DNA of 64,000 nt from an uncultured Collinsella sp. (GCA_902470765.1 CABRHW010000009.1:14152-78151); one strand, 5' to 3'; positions 8,428-17,410 are shown, counted from the first letter of the stretch. Numbers and translations are program-made. Notes: a model not told the origin generated them from the letters alone.

Positions 8428-8449
8428 CCGCCGTTCGGCAGAACGGCGG
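8428..8449 (-). terminator. Hairpin at the end of livF
   Basis: CCGCCGTTC (8428-8436) pairs with GAACGGCGG (8441-8449) around a GGCA loop. It starts 7 bp past the livF stop. No T-run follows, so it may protect the mRNA 3' end or work with the larger structure at 8313-8412. Confidence 0.6.
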
Positions 8450-8455
8450 AAGTCC

Positions 8456-9169
8456 CTAGCCGCCCAGGTAAGCCTTGCGGACGTTGTCGTCGTGCAGGAG
8501 CTCTTGGCCGGTGCCGGTCATGGTAATCTTGCCGGTCTCGAGCACGTAGCCGCGTGTGGCGATGGAAAGAGCCATCTGTGCGTTTTGCTCGACCAGAAGC
8601 ACCGTGGTGCCGGCCTTATGCAGATCCTCGACAATCTGGAAGATCTGCTCAATCAGAATCGGCGCCAGGCCCATGGAAGGCTCGTCGAGCATGAGCAGCT
8701 TGGGGTTACTCATAAGGGCGCGGCCCATAACGAGCATCTGCTGCTCGCCGCCCGAAAGGGTGCCGGCGACCTGGCGACGGCGCTCCTTCAGGCGCGGGAA
8801 CTGCTCGTAGACGCGCTCAAGGCCCGGAGCCACCGTGGACTTGGGCTGCGTATAGGCGCCCATCTCCAGGTTCTCCTCAACCGTCATCTGCAAAAAGGCG
8901 CGACGTCCCTCGGGAACCTGAGCCAGTCCCTTACCAACCAGCTTATCAGCGGGCGTATGGGTAATGTCCTCGCCCATAAACTTGATGGAGCCGGTCTTGG
9001 AGCGCAGCAGGCCCGAGACGGTCTTGAGCGTTGTGGACTTGCCAGCGCCGTTCGCGCCGATCAGAGCCACGATCTCGCCCTCGTTAACGTTAAAGGAGAT
9101 GTCCTTGATGGCGTGGATGGCGCCGTACCAGACGTTGATGTTGTAGACGGAAAGCATCGGCTCTGCCAT
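8456..9169 (-). CDS. livF: Branched-chain amino acid ABC transporter, ATP-binding protein LivF
   Basis: 237 residues, usual LivF length. Walker A GANGAGKST near residue 38, signature LSGGEQQMLVMGRAL near residue 138, Walker B LLMLDEPSMGLAP near residue 158, and the switch His in LLVEQNAQMAL. The APILIEQIFQIVEDL stretch is typical of LivF. It energises uptake of leucine, isoleucine and valine together with LivG on the cytoplasmic face of LivHM. It starts immediately after the livG stop (TAAATG), so translation is coupled. It is the last gene of the operon and is followed by strong hairpins. Confidence 0.95.
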   Translation of the reverse strand: MAEPMLSVYNINVWYGAIHAIKDISFNVNEGEIVALIGANGAGKSTTLKTVSGLLRSKTGSIKFMGEDITHTPADKLVGKGLAQVPEGRRAFLQMTVEENLEMGAYTQPKSTVAPGLERVYEQFPRLKERRRQVAGTLSGGEQQMLVMGRALMSNPKLLMLDEPSMGLAPILIEQIFQIVEDLHKAGTTVLLVEQNAQMALSIATRGYVLETGKITMTGTGQELLHDDNVRKAYLGG

Positions 9170-10030
9170 TTAGTTCTCCCCCTTATCCTGCTTGCCCAGA
9201 TATGCCTCGATAACGGCATCGTTGTTCTGGATCTCCTCCGCCGTACCCTTGGCGATAACCTTGCCAAAGTTAAGCACGCAGATGCCCTCGCAGATGTTCA
9301 TAACGAGCGACATATCATGCTCGATAAGCATGATGGCGATGCCGAAGGTGTCGCGGATCTTGACGATGTTCTCCATGAGCTCCGCGGTCTCGGACGGGTT
9401 CATGCCGGCGGCAGGCTCGTCGAGCAACAGCAGCTTGGGGTTGGTGGCAAGCGCGCGGACGATCTCCAGACGACGTTGAGCGCCGTAAGGAAGCGAGCCG
9501 GCCTGTTCATTTGCCAGGTGCTCCATGTCAAAAATGGACAGCAGCTCCATGGCGCGCTCGTGGGCGGCCTTCTCGTGCTTCCAATACGTCGGCAGGCGCA
9601 GCACGCCCTCAAAACCGGAGTAGCGCTCCTGATTGTGCAGGCCGACCTTAACGTTGTCCTCCACCGTCATGGTATTGAACAGGCGGATGTTCTGGAACGT
9701 ACGGGCAATACCCATGCGGTTGACCTGGTAGACCGACTTGCCCGAGGTGTCCTCACCGTCGAGCAGGATGGTGCCGTGCGTGGGCTGGTACACCTTGGTG
9801 AGCAGGTTGAAGACCGTGGTCTTGCCGGCACCGTTGGGGCCGATGAGACCGGCGATCTCAGTCTTGCCGATGGTTAGGCTAAAGTCGTCGACCGCCTTAA
9901 GGCCGCCGAATTCAATGCCCAGGTGAATGCACTCGAGCGCCGGGCGCTGGCCCAGATCGCGGTCGGGAACGATGGCGCCAGAAGGATACGGGACCATCTT
10001 GCCCTTGTTGAACTCAAACTTACTGGGCAT
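9170..10030 (-). CDS. livG: Branched-chain amino acid ABC transporter, ATP-binding protein LivG
   Basis: 286 residues from the ATG at 10030, chosen because GGAGGT lies about eight bases upstream; the longer frame has no such site. An unusual extension of about 35 residues (MPSKFEFNKGKMVPYPSG onward) precedes the ABC domain. Walker A is GPNGAGKTT, the signature SLPYGAQRRLEIVRAL, Walker B LLLLDEPAAGMNPSE, and the LivG-specific long insert and C-terminal IAKGTAEEI stretch are present. It overlaps the end of livM by 11 bp. It pairs with LivF to drive transport through LivHM. Confidence 0.94.
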   Translation of the reverse strand: MPSKFEFNKGKMVPYPSGAIVPDRDLGQRPALECIHLGIEFGGLKAVDDFSLTIGKTEIAGLIGPNGAGKTTVFNLLTKVYQPTHGTILLDGEDTSGKSVYQVNRMGIARTFQNIRLFNTMTVEDNVKVGLHNQERYSGFEGVLRLPTYWKHEKAAHERAMELLSIFDMEHLANEQAGSLPYGAQRRLEIVRALATNPKLLLLDEPAAGMNPSETAELMENIVKIRDTFGIAIMLIEHDMSLVMNICEGICVLNFGKVIAKGTAEEIQNNDAVIEAYLGKQDKGEN

Positions 10031-11099
10031 CGGCTGCCACCTCCTTCTTGGAAGCAAAGCGGTCCTTAATGCGTGCGAAGAACGCCTTGAGCTGTGGGTT
10101 GTTAGTAAAGACCATGACCAGAATCAACACGATGGCGTAGATGAGCATGCGGTAGTCCGAGAACTGACGGAGCAGCTCGGGGAGCACCGTGAGCAGCGCC
10201 GCGGCGATAACGGAGCCGCGCATATTGCCCAGGCCGCCCAGGACCACGAACACCAGAATGAGGATGGACGTATTGAAGTCGAACTTAGTGGCGGAAAGCT
10301 GCGAGAAGTTACCGCCGAACAGGGCTCCGGCAGCGCCGGCGAGGGCAGCGGAAACCACGAAGGCGATCATGCGGTACTGGGTGACGGAGATGCCCACAGA
10401 CTCGGCAGCGATCTTGTTGTCGCGCACGGCAATAATGGCACGACCGGTACGGCTGCGAACCAGGTTGAGCACAATCACGAGCGCGACCATAACCAGGATT
10501 GCGCCGGCAAGGAAGGTCGAATAGGTCGACACGCCCGATGCGCCCTGCGCGCCCTTGATGATGGCGGTGCCGTCCTCGAGCAGGTGCAGGTCGTCGATCG
10601 TGGAGTTACCCGTGATGTTAAAGATCACATGCAGGCCGCGGGAATCGACGCCCACAATGAGGCAGGTGACGACCTCTTTGATGATCTCGCCAAAAGCCAG
10701 GGTCACGATGGCCAGATAGTCGCCGCTCAGGCGCAGGACCGGGATGCCGATCAAGAAGCCCAAGATGCCAGCGGCGATAGCGCCGACCACAATGCTGATG
10801 ATCAGACGCATCGGATCGGACGGAACGGTGCTCTCCAGCGCGACGGCAGTGACGATGCCCGTATAGGCACCGACGCTCATAAAGCCCGCGTGGCCCAGCG
10901 ACAAGTCGCCCGCGATGCCGACGACGAGGTTAAGGGAGATGGCCATGACGATATAGGCCGTGATGGGAACCAGCTGACCGGCGATCATGCGCGGGATCAT
11001 GTGGTTGGACTGCATAAAGAACACGATGGCGAACGCCACAACGCACATGGCGTACGTGACAAAGTCGTGACGCGTCTGCTTGTCTTTAAGAAACTTCAT
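10020..11099 (-). CDS. livM: Branched-chain amino acid ABC transporter permease LivM
   Basis: 359 residues from the ATG at 11099, preceded by AGGTGA at a good distance; a GTG at 11108 next to the livH stop is the alternative. About nine to ten membrane helices. Typical LivM motifs are SLNLVVGIAGDLSLGHAGFMSVGAY near residue 55, FGEIIKEV, and SRTGRAIIAVRDNKIAAESVGI, the EAA-like cytoplasmic loop that contacts the ATPases. The C-terminal tail is basic. It forms the membrane channel with LivH. Confidence 0.94.
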   Translation of the reverse strand: MKFLKDKQTRHDFVTYAMCVVAFAIVFFMQSNHMIPRMIAGQLVPITAYIVMAISLNLVVGIAGDLSLGHAGFMSVGAYTGIVTAVALESTVPSDPMRLIISIVVGAIAAGILGFLIGIPVLRLSGDYLAIVTLAFGEIIKEVVTCLIVGVDSRGLHVIFNITGNSTIDDLHLLEDGTAIIKGAQGASGVSTYSTFLAGAILVMVALVIVLNLVRSRTGRAIIAVRDNKIAAESVGISVTQYRMIAFVVSAALAGAAGALFGGNFSQLSATKFDFNTSILILVFVVLGGLGNMRGSVIAAALLTVLPELLRQFSDYRMLIYAIVLILVMVFTNNPQLKAFFARIKDRFASKKEVAADAQ

Positions 11100-11108
11100 A
11101 ACGCTCAC

Positions 11109-11990
11109 CTACACCTTCTCGGGAACGTACTTGCCCAAGAGGCCGGCAGGCTTGACGAGCAGGACGATGATCAAAACACCAAAGACGATGGAGTTGGCAA
11201 GGCTCGTGGAAATGTAAGCCTGCGCCATCGCCTCGATGATGCCGATGAGAATACCGCCGACAAAGGCACCGGGGATGGAGCCGATGCCGCCGAAAACGGC
11301 AGCGTCGAAGGCCTTGATGCCAGGCATGGCGCCCGTGGTGGGCTGCAACACCGGCGAGTAGGAGCACAGGAGCACGCCGGCGACGGCGGCAAGGGCGGAG
11401 CCGATGGCGAACGTCATCGAGATGGTGCGGTTGACGTTGATGCCCATGAGCTGAGCGGCGGCCTTGTCCTCGGACACAGCGCGCATGGCCTTGCCCATCT
11501 TGGTCTTACCTGTAAAGAACATCAGGCCGGCCATGATAACCAGGCAGGCGACGATGGTGACGAGCGAGACGGCGCTTACGTTAAACTTGGCCAAGAACTC
11601 CGGCACCGGGAAGGTGACGAGCGAAGTGAAGTTCTTGGGCGTGGCGCCCCACAGAAGCTGCGCGGCGTTCTGCAGGAAGTAAGACACGCCGATGGCCGTG
11701 ATCAGAACGGCCAGCGGGCCTGCTTGGCGCAGCGGCTTATAGGCCAGACCCTCAATGAGAACACCGAGAACCGTGCAGACCACACAAGAGAGAACTACAG
11801 ATGCCCAGCCCGGGAGGCCGAGATACGACGTGGCGCAGAACGAGACATAGGCACCGACCATGATGACATCGCCGTGAGCGAAGTTGAGCATCTTGGCGAT
11901 ACCGTAGACCATTGTGTAGCCCAACGCGATGATGGCGTAGACGCTGCCCATGGACAGGCCGTTGACCAGGTATTGGATAAAGACCGTCAT
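11109..11990 (-). CDS. livH: Branched-chain amino acid ABC transporter permease LivH
   Basis: 293 residues from the ATG at 11990, with an AAAGGGGG site nine bases upstream. It begins MTVFIQYLVNGLSMGSVYAI, the standard LivH N-terminus, and contains ALGYTMVYGIAKMLNFAHGD and the EAA-like loop KMGKAMRAVSEDKAAAQLMG. Eight or so membrane helices. It lies 139 bp after livK, with two hairpins in that gap, and abuts livM. Confidence 0.94.
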   Translation of the reverse strand: MTVFIQYLVNGLSMGSVYAIIALGYTMVYGIAKMLNFAHGDVIMVGAYVSFCATSYLGLPGWASVVLSCVVCTVLGVLIEGLAYKPLRQAGPLAVLITAIGVSYFLQNAAQLLWGATPKNFTSLVTFPVPEFLAKFNVSAVSLVTIVACLVIMAGLMFFTGKTKMGKAMRAVSEDKAAAQLMGINVNRTISMTFAIGSALAAVAGVLLCSYSPVLQPTTGAMPGIKAFDAAVFGGIGSIPGAFVGGILIGIIEAMAQAYISTSLANSIVFGVLIIVLLVKPAGLLGKYVPEKV

Positions 11991-12036
11991 GTTCCACATC
12001 CCCCTTTCGAATAGGTTTCCAGTTAATGTATGAAAC

Positions 12037-12098
12037 AGGGACGTTACACTGTCCCTAGATACCAAGCAAGCAGGGAAGGCCAAAACCTCCCCTGCTTG
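12037..12098 (-). terminator. Two intercistronic hairpins between livK and livH
   Basis: AGGGACGTTACACTGTCCCT (12037-12056) folds on itself. CAAGCAGGGAAGG (12067-12079) pairs with CCTCCCCTGCTTG (12086-12098) with one mismatch. On the transcribed strand neither is followed by a T-run. They probably act as mRNA-stabilising or partial-attenuation structures, giving more binding protein than permease, as in other ABC operons. Confidence 0.55.
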
Positions 12099-12129
12099 GG
12101 ATCAAAACCGCTCTATGTAAGGCGGCCAA

Positions 12130-13317
12130 TTAGGCCTGTACGTACTTGCCGTCGGTGATGACGTACGCCGTGGGCTCCTTCTGGACCTGGCCCTTATCGT
12201 TCCAGGTGAGCTTGCCAGTCAGACCGTCAACGGTAATCTTGAGCATAGCCTTGGACAGCTTCTCGGCGACCTCGGTCGGATCGGCGTCGACACCAAGACC
12301 GGCCTCCTTGACGGCCTCGGCCACCGCGTGCACGCCGTCGTAGGCGTCGGCGGCAAACTGGTCGGGGGTATCGCCGTACTTATCCTTGTAAGCGTTGACG
12401 AAGTCGGCGTTCTTCTCGTCGTCGGCGGAGAACGGGGTCATGAGCAGCAGACCCTCAGCAAGAGAGGTATCGAAGCCCTCAACGCCCAGGATGCCGTCCA
12501 TGCCGTCGCAGCCCATCATCTTGACGTCGTAGCCCATGTCCTTGGCGTTCTTGAGCAGGACGGACGCCGGCGTGTAGTAGATCGGCGCAAAGATCATGGT
12601 GGCGCCGGCCTGCTTGGCCTTGGTCAGCTGGTTGGTAAAGCTCGTGGCGGAGTCGTCCTTAAAGGTCTCCTCGTCAACAACCTCGAGCTTGGACTCAGCG
12701 GCCTGGGCCTTAAAGGAATCTGCGATGCCCGAAGAATAGGCGTCGCCGGAGTTATAGAACAGCACGAACTTCTCGTCCGCATACTTCTGCGCTAGGAACT
12801 TGGCAGCGTTGACACCCTGGTTGGGGTCGGTGAAGCAAACCTGGAAAACGCAATCCTTGCCGTCGGTGACGTCCTCGGAGGACGCAGACGGAGTGATCAT
12901 GAACGTCTTGGGGTCGTTACCGCACTCGGCGGCAACGGCAACCGACGCACCCGTGGTGGTCGGGCCGACAAGGGCCTGCATGCCCCAGTCGAGCAGGGTG
13001 TTGAAGGCGTTGACGGCCTTCTCACCGTCGGCCTGGTCATCCTCGGCCTTGCTGGCAAGCGGCAGCTCCTTGGTCGAGAAATCCTTGCAGCCAAGCTCGA
13101 CACCCTGGGTAACGGACTTGCCGTAGGACGCGTTGGCGCCGGTCAGCGGGCCGATGGTACCGACCTTAAACGAAGCGTCGCTCGAAGCGGAACCGCTGTC
13201 GCCGCCGCTGGAGGAGCAGCCAGCTAGAATGGACATCGCCCCCAGACCTGCTGCGCTCGCGATAACGCTCCTGCGATTCATAACAGGGTTCAATGACTTA
13301 CCGGTGAGGCTCGACAT
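12130..13317 (-). CDS. livK: Branched-chain amino acid ABC transporter substrate-binding lipoprotein
   Basis: 395 residues. The start at 13317 has AGAGGAG just upstream. The N-terminus is MNRRSVIASAAGLGAMSILAG within a slightly longer leader, ending in the lipobox LAGC (Cys near residue 34), so the mature protein is tethered to the outer face of the membrane. It has the type-I periplasmic-binding fold (Peripla_BP_6): KVGTIGPLTGANASYG, LVGPTTTGASVAVA, MITPSASSEDVT, FYNSGDAYSSG and GCDGMDGIL are family landmarks. It is very similar to the protein encoded just upstream (13589-14755), so the gene pair is a tandem duplication. Confidence 0.93.
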   Translation of the reverse strand: MSSLTGKSLNPVMNRRSVIASAAGLGAMSILAGCSSSGGDSGSASSDASFKVGTIGPLTGANASYGKSVTQGVELGCKDFSTKELPLASKAEDDQADGEKAVNAFNTLLDWGMQALVGPTTTGASVAVAAECGNDPKTFMITPSASSEDVTDGKDCVFQVCFTDPNQGVNAAKFLAQKYADEKFVLFYNSGDAYSSGIADSFKAQAAESKLEVVDEETFKDDSATSFTNQLTKAKQAGATMIFAPIYYTPASVLLKNAKDMGYDVKMMGCDGMDGILGVEGFDTSLAEGLLLMTPFSADDEKNADFVNAYKDKYGDTPDQFAADAYDGVHAVAEAVKEAGLGVDADPTEVAEKLSKAMLKITVDGLTGKLTWNDKGQVQKEPTAYVITDGKYVQA

Positions 13318-13588
13318 GCGGCTCTCCTCTCAAATCTCGTCGGGTTTCGGTTACCCGACAGGCCATCCTTCGCCGTGTTCGGCGTTCGCAAAATACTAGA
13401 CGCTTTAGTTAAGGAAAGTGGCGATTATTTCAACTTTTCTTTGGATTTGTTCATTTATCCATAATTCTGCGTATTTCTATTACTTTATGCAGTAATGCCA
13501 CTTTATTGTGTGAAAGTAATGTTTCCGTTCTGTTACAGGCGTCCCTGCCCTGAATAAAACGGCCTCACTGGTCGCGCTTTATGCGCAC
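13318..13588 (-). promoter_or_regulatory. AT-rich upstream region of livK with leader hairpins
   Basis: The segment 13400-13540 is much more AT-rich than its surroundings, as expected for a promoter, so livK may have its own start site besides read-through from the upstream copy. The leader nearest the gene folds into two small hairpins: GTCGGGT/ACCCGAC around 13341-13361 and CGCCG/CGGCG around 13372-13385. I could not fix one -35/-10 pair. Confidence 0.4.
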
Positions 13589-14755
13589 TTAGGCGGCGAT
13601 GTACTTGCCGTCCTGGATCACATAGGCTGTGGCGGTCTTTTCGACCTGGCCCTCGTCATTCCACGTCAGCTCGCCTGTCAGGCCCTCGATCTTGATCTTG
13701 CGCATGGCCTTGGCAAGGTCGCCGGCAATGTCGGCACCGTCGGCCGAAATGTCAATCCCCGCCCTATCGATAGCCTCGGCGATGGCGTGGACGCAATCGT
13801 AAGCGTCGGCGGCAAACTGGTTGGGCGTCTCGTCGTAGGCATCCTTATAGGCCTTGACGAAGTCGGCATTCTTCTCATCGTCAGCCGAAAACGGGGTCAT
13901 GAGCAGTACGCCCTCGGCAAGAGAGGTATCGAAGCCTTCCACAGAGAGCAGGCCGTCCATGCCGTCGGTACCCATGAGGGTCATGTCGTAGCCCATGTCC
14001 TTGGCGTTCTTGAGCAGGACGGACGCCGGCGTGTAGTAGATCGGCGCAAAGATGAGCGTGGCGCCGGCCTCCTTGGCCTTGGTGAGCTGGTTGGTAAAGC
14101 TCGTGGAAGAGTCGTCCTTAAAGGTCTCGGTATCGACGATGTCGAGCTTGGACGCCTTGGCCTGCTCGGCAAAAGCGTCGGCAACGCCCGAGCTATACGT
14201 ATCGCCGGAGTTGTAGAACAGGGCGATCTTGGCATCCGCGTACTTCTCGGCCAAGAGCTTCGCGGCGCTGGCGCCCATGGTGGGATCGGTGAAGCAAACC
14301 TGGAAAACCGTGGTCTTGTCCTTGGTAACGTCGAGCGACGAGGCCGAAGGCGTGACCATGAGCATATCGTCGGCGATCTCACCCGAGACAGCGACGGCGG
14401 CACCGGTGGTGACGGGGCCGACGAGCGCCTGCATGCCCCAGTCGCACAAGGTATTGAAGGCGTTGATGGCCTTCTCGCCGTCAGCGACGTCATCCTCAAA
14501 CTTAAGCGAGAGTTTGAGGTCCTTGGTCGAAAAATCCTTGGCGGCGAGCTTGGCACCCTTCTCGGCCGAAACGCCATAGGTTGCCGCGGCGCCGGTCAGA
14601 GGGCCGATGACACCGATCTTGAAGGTCTTGCCGTCATCGGCGGAGCCGCCGTCCGAGCCACCCGACGAGCAACCAGCGAGTGCCGCGGTGCTACCGAGCA
14701 CCGCGGCGCAAGCCAAGAAACTCCTGCGGTTAAGTACGTTATTGACGCTAAACAT
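13589..14755 (-). CDS. Second branched-chain amino acid ABC transporter substrate-binding lipoprotein
   Basis: 388 residues from the ATG at 14755, with AAGGGGG six bases upstream; longer in-frame starts have no ribosome binding site. Lipoprotein signal MFSVNNVLNRRSFLACAAVL followed by lipobox LAGC near residue 28. It shares nearly every block with the downstream LivK (for example ALVGPVTTGAAVAV, KEAGATLIFAPIYYTPASVL, GFDTSLAEGVLLMTPFSADD, TGELTWNDEGQVEKTATAYV). Two receptors feeding one LivHMGF channel is a known way to broaden substrate range (LivJ/LivK in enterobacteria). Which branched-chain or aromatic amino acid each copy prefers cannot be read here. Confidence 0.92.
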   Translation of the reverse strand: MFSVNNVLNRRSFLACAAVLGSTAALAGCSSGGSDGGSADDGKTFKIGVIGPLTGAAATYGVSAEKGAKLAAKDFSTKDLKLSLKFEDDVADGEKAINAFNTLCDWGMQALVGPVTTGAAVAVSGEIADDMLMVTPSASSLDVTKDKTTVFQVCFTDPTMGASAAKLLAEKYADAKIALFYNSGDTYSSGVADAFAEQAKASKLDIVDTETFKDDSSTSFTNQLTKAKEAGATLIFAPIYYTPASVLLKNAKDMGYDMTLMGTDGMDGLLSVEGFDTSLAEGVLLMTPFSADDEKNADFVKAYKDAYDETPNQFAADAYDCVHAIAEAIDRAGIDISADGADIAGDLAKAMRKIKIEGLTGELTWNDEGQVEKTATAYVIQDGKYIAA

Positions 14756-15005
14756 GGTGTCCCCCTTTTCGCTGGCCGCGGTGCGGCCGTCTTGCGGTAC
14801 AGGGCAAACCTTATGGTGCAAACGTTGACAGTTTGTTACGGAAGTTCGTTTGTAGCGAGCGTGTTTCCAATGTTTCCGCAGCGTTTCGGGGGTGGCGTTT
14901 TGTGCTGCTCCCGCTGCCAGGCAAGCACGCGCCCGCACTTCACGCTAGAATGCACTCAACCTTTAAGCGGTTAATCCATCCATAAGATGCACGAAGGAGC
15001 TATCT

Positions 15006-16349
15006 ATGAGCGAACCCCTGCGCACCGTGAACGTCGGCCTCATCGGTCTGGGAACCGTCGGCGGCGGCGTGGCCCGTCTGATCAAGAGCCACCACGATGA
15101 GTACCTGGCCGCCTACGGCATCGACCTTAAGCTGACCCGCGCCTGCGCGCTTGCCTGGGAGCAGGCCGAAGCCGCCGGTATTGAGCGCGAGGCCTTTACG
15201 AGCGACTGGCACGACGTCGTCACCGACCCCGCCGTCGATATCGTCGTCGAGCTCATCGGCGGCGAGCACCCCGCGACCGAAATCTTCACCACCGCCTTCG
15301 AGAATGGCAAGCACGTCGTCTCTGCCAACAAGGCCCTGCTGGGCCGTCATGTCGAGACGCTCGCCGAGAAGGCGCGCGCGTGCGGCGTGCAGATTAAGTG
15401 CGAGGCCAGCTGCGGCGGTGGCATCCCCATTGTCAGCACGCTCGAGCACGACCTGGTGGGCAACAAGATCCTGACCATCGCTGGCATTCTCAACGGCACC
15501 ACCAACTACATCCTGTCGCGCATGGACGCCGAGGGCGCCGATTACGCTGACGTGCTTGCCGACGCCCAGGCAAAGGGCTATGCCGAGGCCGACCCGTCCG
15601 CCGACGTCGACGGCTTCGACGCCGCCAGCAAGACGGCAATCCTCGCTTCCATCGGCTTTGGCACCCGCGTGACCACCGACGATGTCTACCAGCAGGGCAT
15701 CCGTACCATCGGCGCCGAGGACATTGCCCAGGCCCGCGAGCTCGGCTACACCATCAAGCTGCTGGGTATCGCACGCAACACCGAAGCCGGCGTCGACGTC
15801 CGCGTGCATCCCACGCTGATCCCCGCCGACCACATGCTTGCCAAGGTCAACGGCGCCATGAACGCTGTCTACGTGGTAGGCGACGCCGTGGGCGAGACCA
15901 TGTTCTACGGCGCTGGCGCAGGCTCCTTCCCCACCGCGAGCGCCGTCGTGGGCGATATCCTATCGCTCTCCGAGCAGATCAGCCGCGGCGTGGCTCCGCT
16001 GCCCGAGATTGAGCCCTATGGTCACAACCTCGCCTTTAAGCCCATGGACGAACTCCAGACCAAGTACTATGTGCGCCTGAAGGTCGCCGACCGCGTAGGT
16101 GCCCTGTCCGAGACGGTCGACATCTTTGCCAAGCACAACATCTCGATCTCGCTCATCAACCAGGTCGAGGACGGCAAGTCGGGCGTCAGCGATGCCTGCT
16201 CGGTCATCTTCTTGACGCACCGCGCACTCGAGAAGGACGTCCAGGCTGCCGCCGCCGAACTTGCCAGCGTCGACTGCGTGGCCGAGGTCGCCAACGTCCT
16301 GCGCATCGAGGACGTTGAGGCTTGGACCGAAGGCGTCATGGCGAACTAG
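15006..16349 (+). CDS. hom: Homoserine dehydrogenase
   Basis: 447 residues. An N-terminal NAD(P)-binding GLIGLGTVGGGVARL motif (residues 9-23) is followed by the AltP-type KHVVSANKALL stretch, the catalytic domain with GGGIPIVSTLEHDLVGN and GILNGTTNYILSRM near residue 165, and YADVLADAQAKGYAEADPSADVDG, the homoserine dehydrogenase signature. A C-terminal ACT domain (about residues 360-435, LSETVDIFAKHNISISLINQ) predicts threonine feedback inhibition. It reduces aspartate semialdehyde to homoserine for threonine and methionine synthesis. A GAAGGAG site precedes the ATG. It is monocistronic, ending at a strong terminator. Confidence 0.95.
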   Translation: MSEPLRTVNVGLIGLGTVGGGVARLIKSHHDEYLAAYGIDLKLTRACALAWEQAEAAGIEREAFTSDWHDVVTDPAVDIVVELIGGEHPATEIFTTAFENGKHVVSANKALLGRHVETLAEKARACGVQIKCEASCGGGIPIVSTLEHDLVGNKILTIAGILNGTTNYILSRMDAEGADYADVLADAQAKGYAEADPSADVDGFDAASKTAILASIGFGTRVTTDDVYQQGIRTIGAEDIAQARELGYTIKLLGIARNTEAGVDVRVHPTLIPADHMLAKVNGAMNAVYVVGDAVGETMFYGAGAGSFPTASAVVGDILSLSEQISRGVAPLPEIEPYGHNLAFKPMDELQTKYYVRLKVADRVGALSETVDIFAKHNISISLINQVEDGKSGVSDACSVIFLTHRALEKDVQAAAAELASVDCVAEVANVLRIEDVEAWTEGVMAN

Positions 16350-16380
16350 CCCAACGCTCGCCTAGCAATACGCGCCTTGA

Positions 16381-16410
16381 GGGCTCCCGTCCGATGTGGG
16401 ACGGGAGCCC
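16381..16410 (+). terminator. Rho-independent terminator of hom
   Basis: GGGCTCCCGTCC (16381-16392) pairs perfectly with GGACGGGAGCCC (16399-16410) around GATGTG, followed by TTTTG. It lies 31 bp past the hom stop. Confidence 0.9.
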
Positions 16411-16563
16411 TTTTGTCACCTGCCGTAAGCACAACGGCAGAGCATATTTGCGCGAGCCGCTCATCGGTAACGCGGACTACCGTTCACCGATATGCAAACG
16501 CGGCCGATTCCGGCTACCGCTACGCTGTGCTGCGAATGTCCGCCCGCGATGAGAGGAAGCACC

Positions 16564-17313
16564 ATGTTGCTCGAGGGCAAGAAAACAATCATCACCGGAG
16601 GCACGCGCGGTATCGGCTATGCGATCGCCTGCCGTTTTATCGAGGAAGGCGCTGCCGTCACCGTCTTTGGCTCACGCCAGGAGACTGCCGACGCGGCCGT
16701 TGAGAAGTTGGCGGCCGCCTATCCCGACGCCAAGGTCTGGGGCCGCTCCTGCGACCTCACCTCGCTCGAGGCCGTGACCGAGGCCTTTACCCAGGCTGCA
16801 GCCGATATGGGCGGTTTGGATACAGTCGTCAACAATGCCGGCATCTCCCAGCGCTCACCCCTTTTGGACTACACGGCCGAGGAGTTCGCTAAGGTTATGG
16901 ACCTCAACGTCGTCGCCGTCTTTAATGGCCACCAGGCAGCCGCCAAGATCATGACCGAGGCAGGTCATGGCGGCACCATCACCACCACGAGTTCGATGGT
17001 CGCCAAGTACGGTCAGCCCTCCGGCGTTGGCTATCCCACGTCCAAGTTTGCCGTCAACGGTATGGTCCAGTCGCTCTCGCGCGAGCTCGCCCCCATGGGC
17101 ATCCGCGTCAACGCCGTCGCGCCTGGCGTAACCAAGACCGATATGGTCGCCAACCTGCCCGAAGAGGTTATTAAGCCCATCGTCGCCACCATTCCGCTGG
17201 GTCGCATGGGCGAGCCCGAGGATGTCGCCAACGCCTTTGTTTTCCTGGCGAGCGACATGTCCTCCTACGTCACGGGCGCCGTGCTCCCCGTCGACGGAGC
17301 CGCCCGCTCTTAA
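16564..17313 (+). CDS. Short-chain dehydrogenase/reductase (SDR), FabG-like
   Basis: 249 residues from the ATG at 16564, preceded by GAGAGGAAG; the upstream in-frame ATG at 16492 lacks a site and adds unconserved sequence. It has the classical SDR pattern: TGGTRGIG (cofactor loop, residues 11-18), NNAGIS near residue 90, the catalytic Ser in TTTSSMVAKYGQ, Tyr and Lys in GYPTSKFAVNG (about residues 156-160), and the C-terminal ASDMSSYVTGAVLPVDGA. It probably reduces a ketone or 3-oxoacyl group with NAD(P)H. Gut Coriobacteriia encode bile-acid hydroxysteroid dehydrogenases in this same superfamily, so that role is possible but cannot be separated from FabG here. Confidence 0.85.
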   Translation: MLLEGKKTIITGGTRGIGYAIACRFIEEGAAVTVFGSRQETADAAVEKLAAAYPDAKVWGRSCDLTSLEAVTEAFTQAAADMGGLDTVVNNAGISQRSPLLDYTAEEFAKVMDLNVVAVFNGHQAAAKIMTEAGHGGTITTTSSMVAKYGQPSGVGYPTSKFAVNGMVQSLSRELAPMGIRVNAVAPGVTKTDMVANLPEEVIKPIVATIPLGRMGEPEDVANAFVFLASDMSSYVTGAVLPVDGAARS

Positions 17314-17355
17314 GGGACCACAAGCCTCAGCTCCCAGCCTCAACATAGTCCAACA

Positions 17356-17400
17356 AAGAAGGCGCGCCGTCTGCATCAACTGCAGGCAGCGCGCCTTCTT
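17356..17400 (+). terminator. Rho-independent terminator of the SDR gene
   Basis: AAGAAGGCGCGC (17356-17367) pairs perfectly with GCGCGCCTTCTT (17389-17400), followed by CTGTTTG. It lies 42 bp past the stop and can work in both directions. Confidence 0.85.
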
Positions 17401-17410
17401 CTGTTTGAAA

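Noticed and set aside
9927..12014. 695-residue plus-strand open frame opposite livG/livM/livH
   Set aside because: Low-complexity His/Asp/Gly-rich translation with no family pattern. It is the antisense shadow of three well-supported transporter genes and comes from GC-rich third codon positions.
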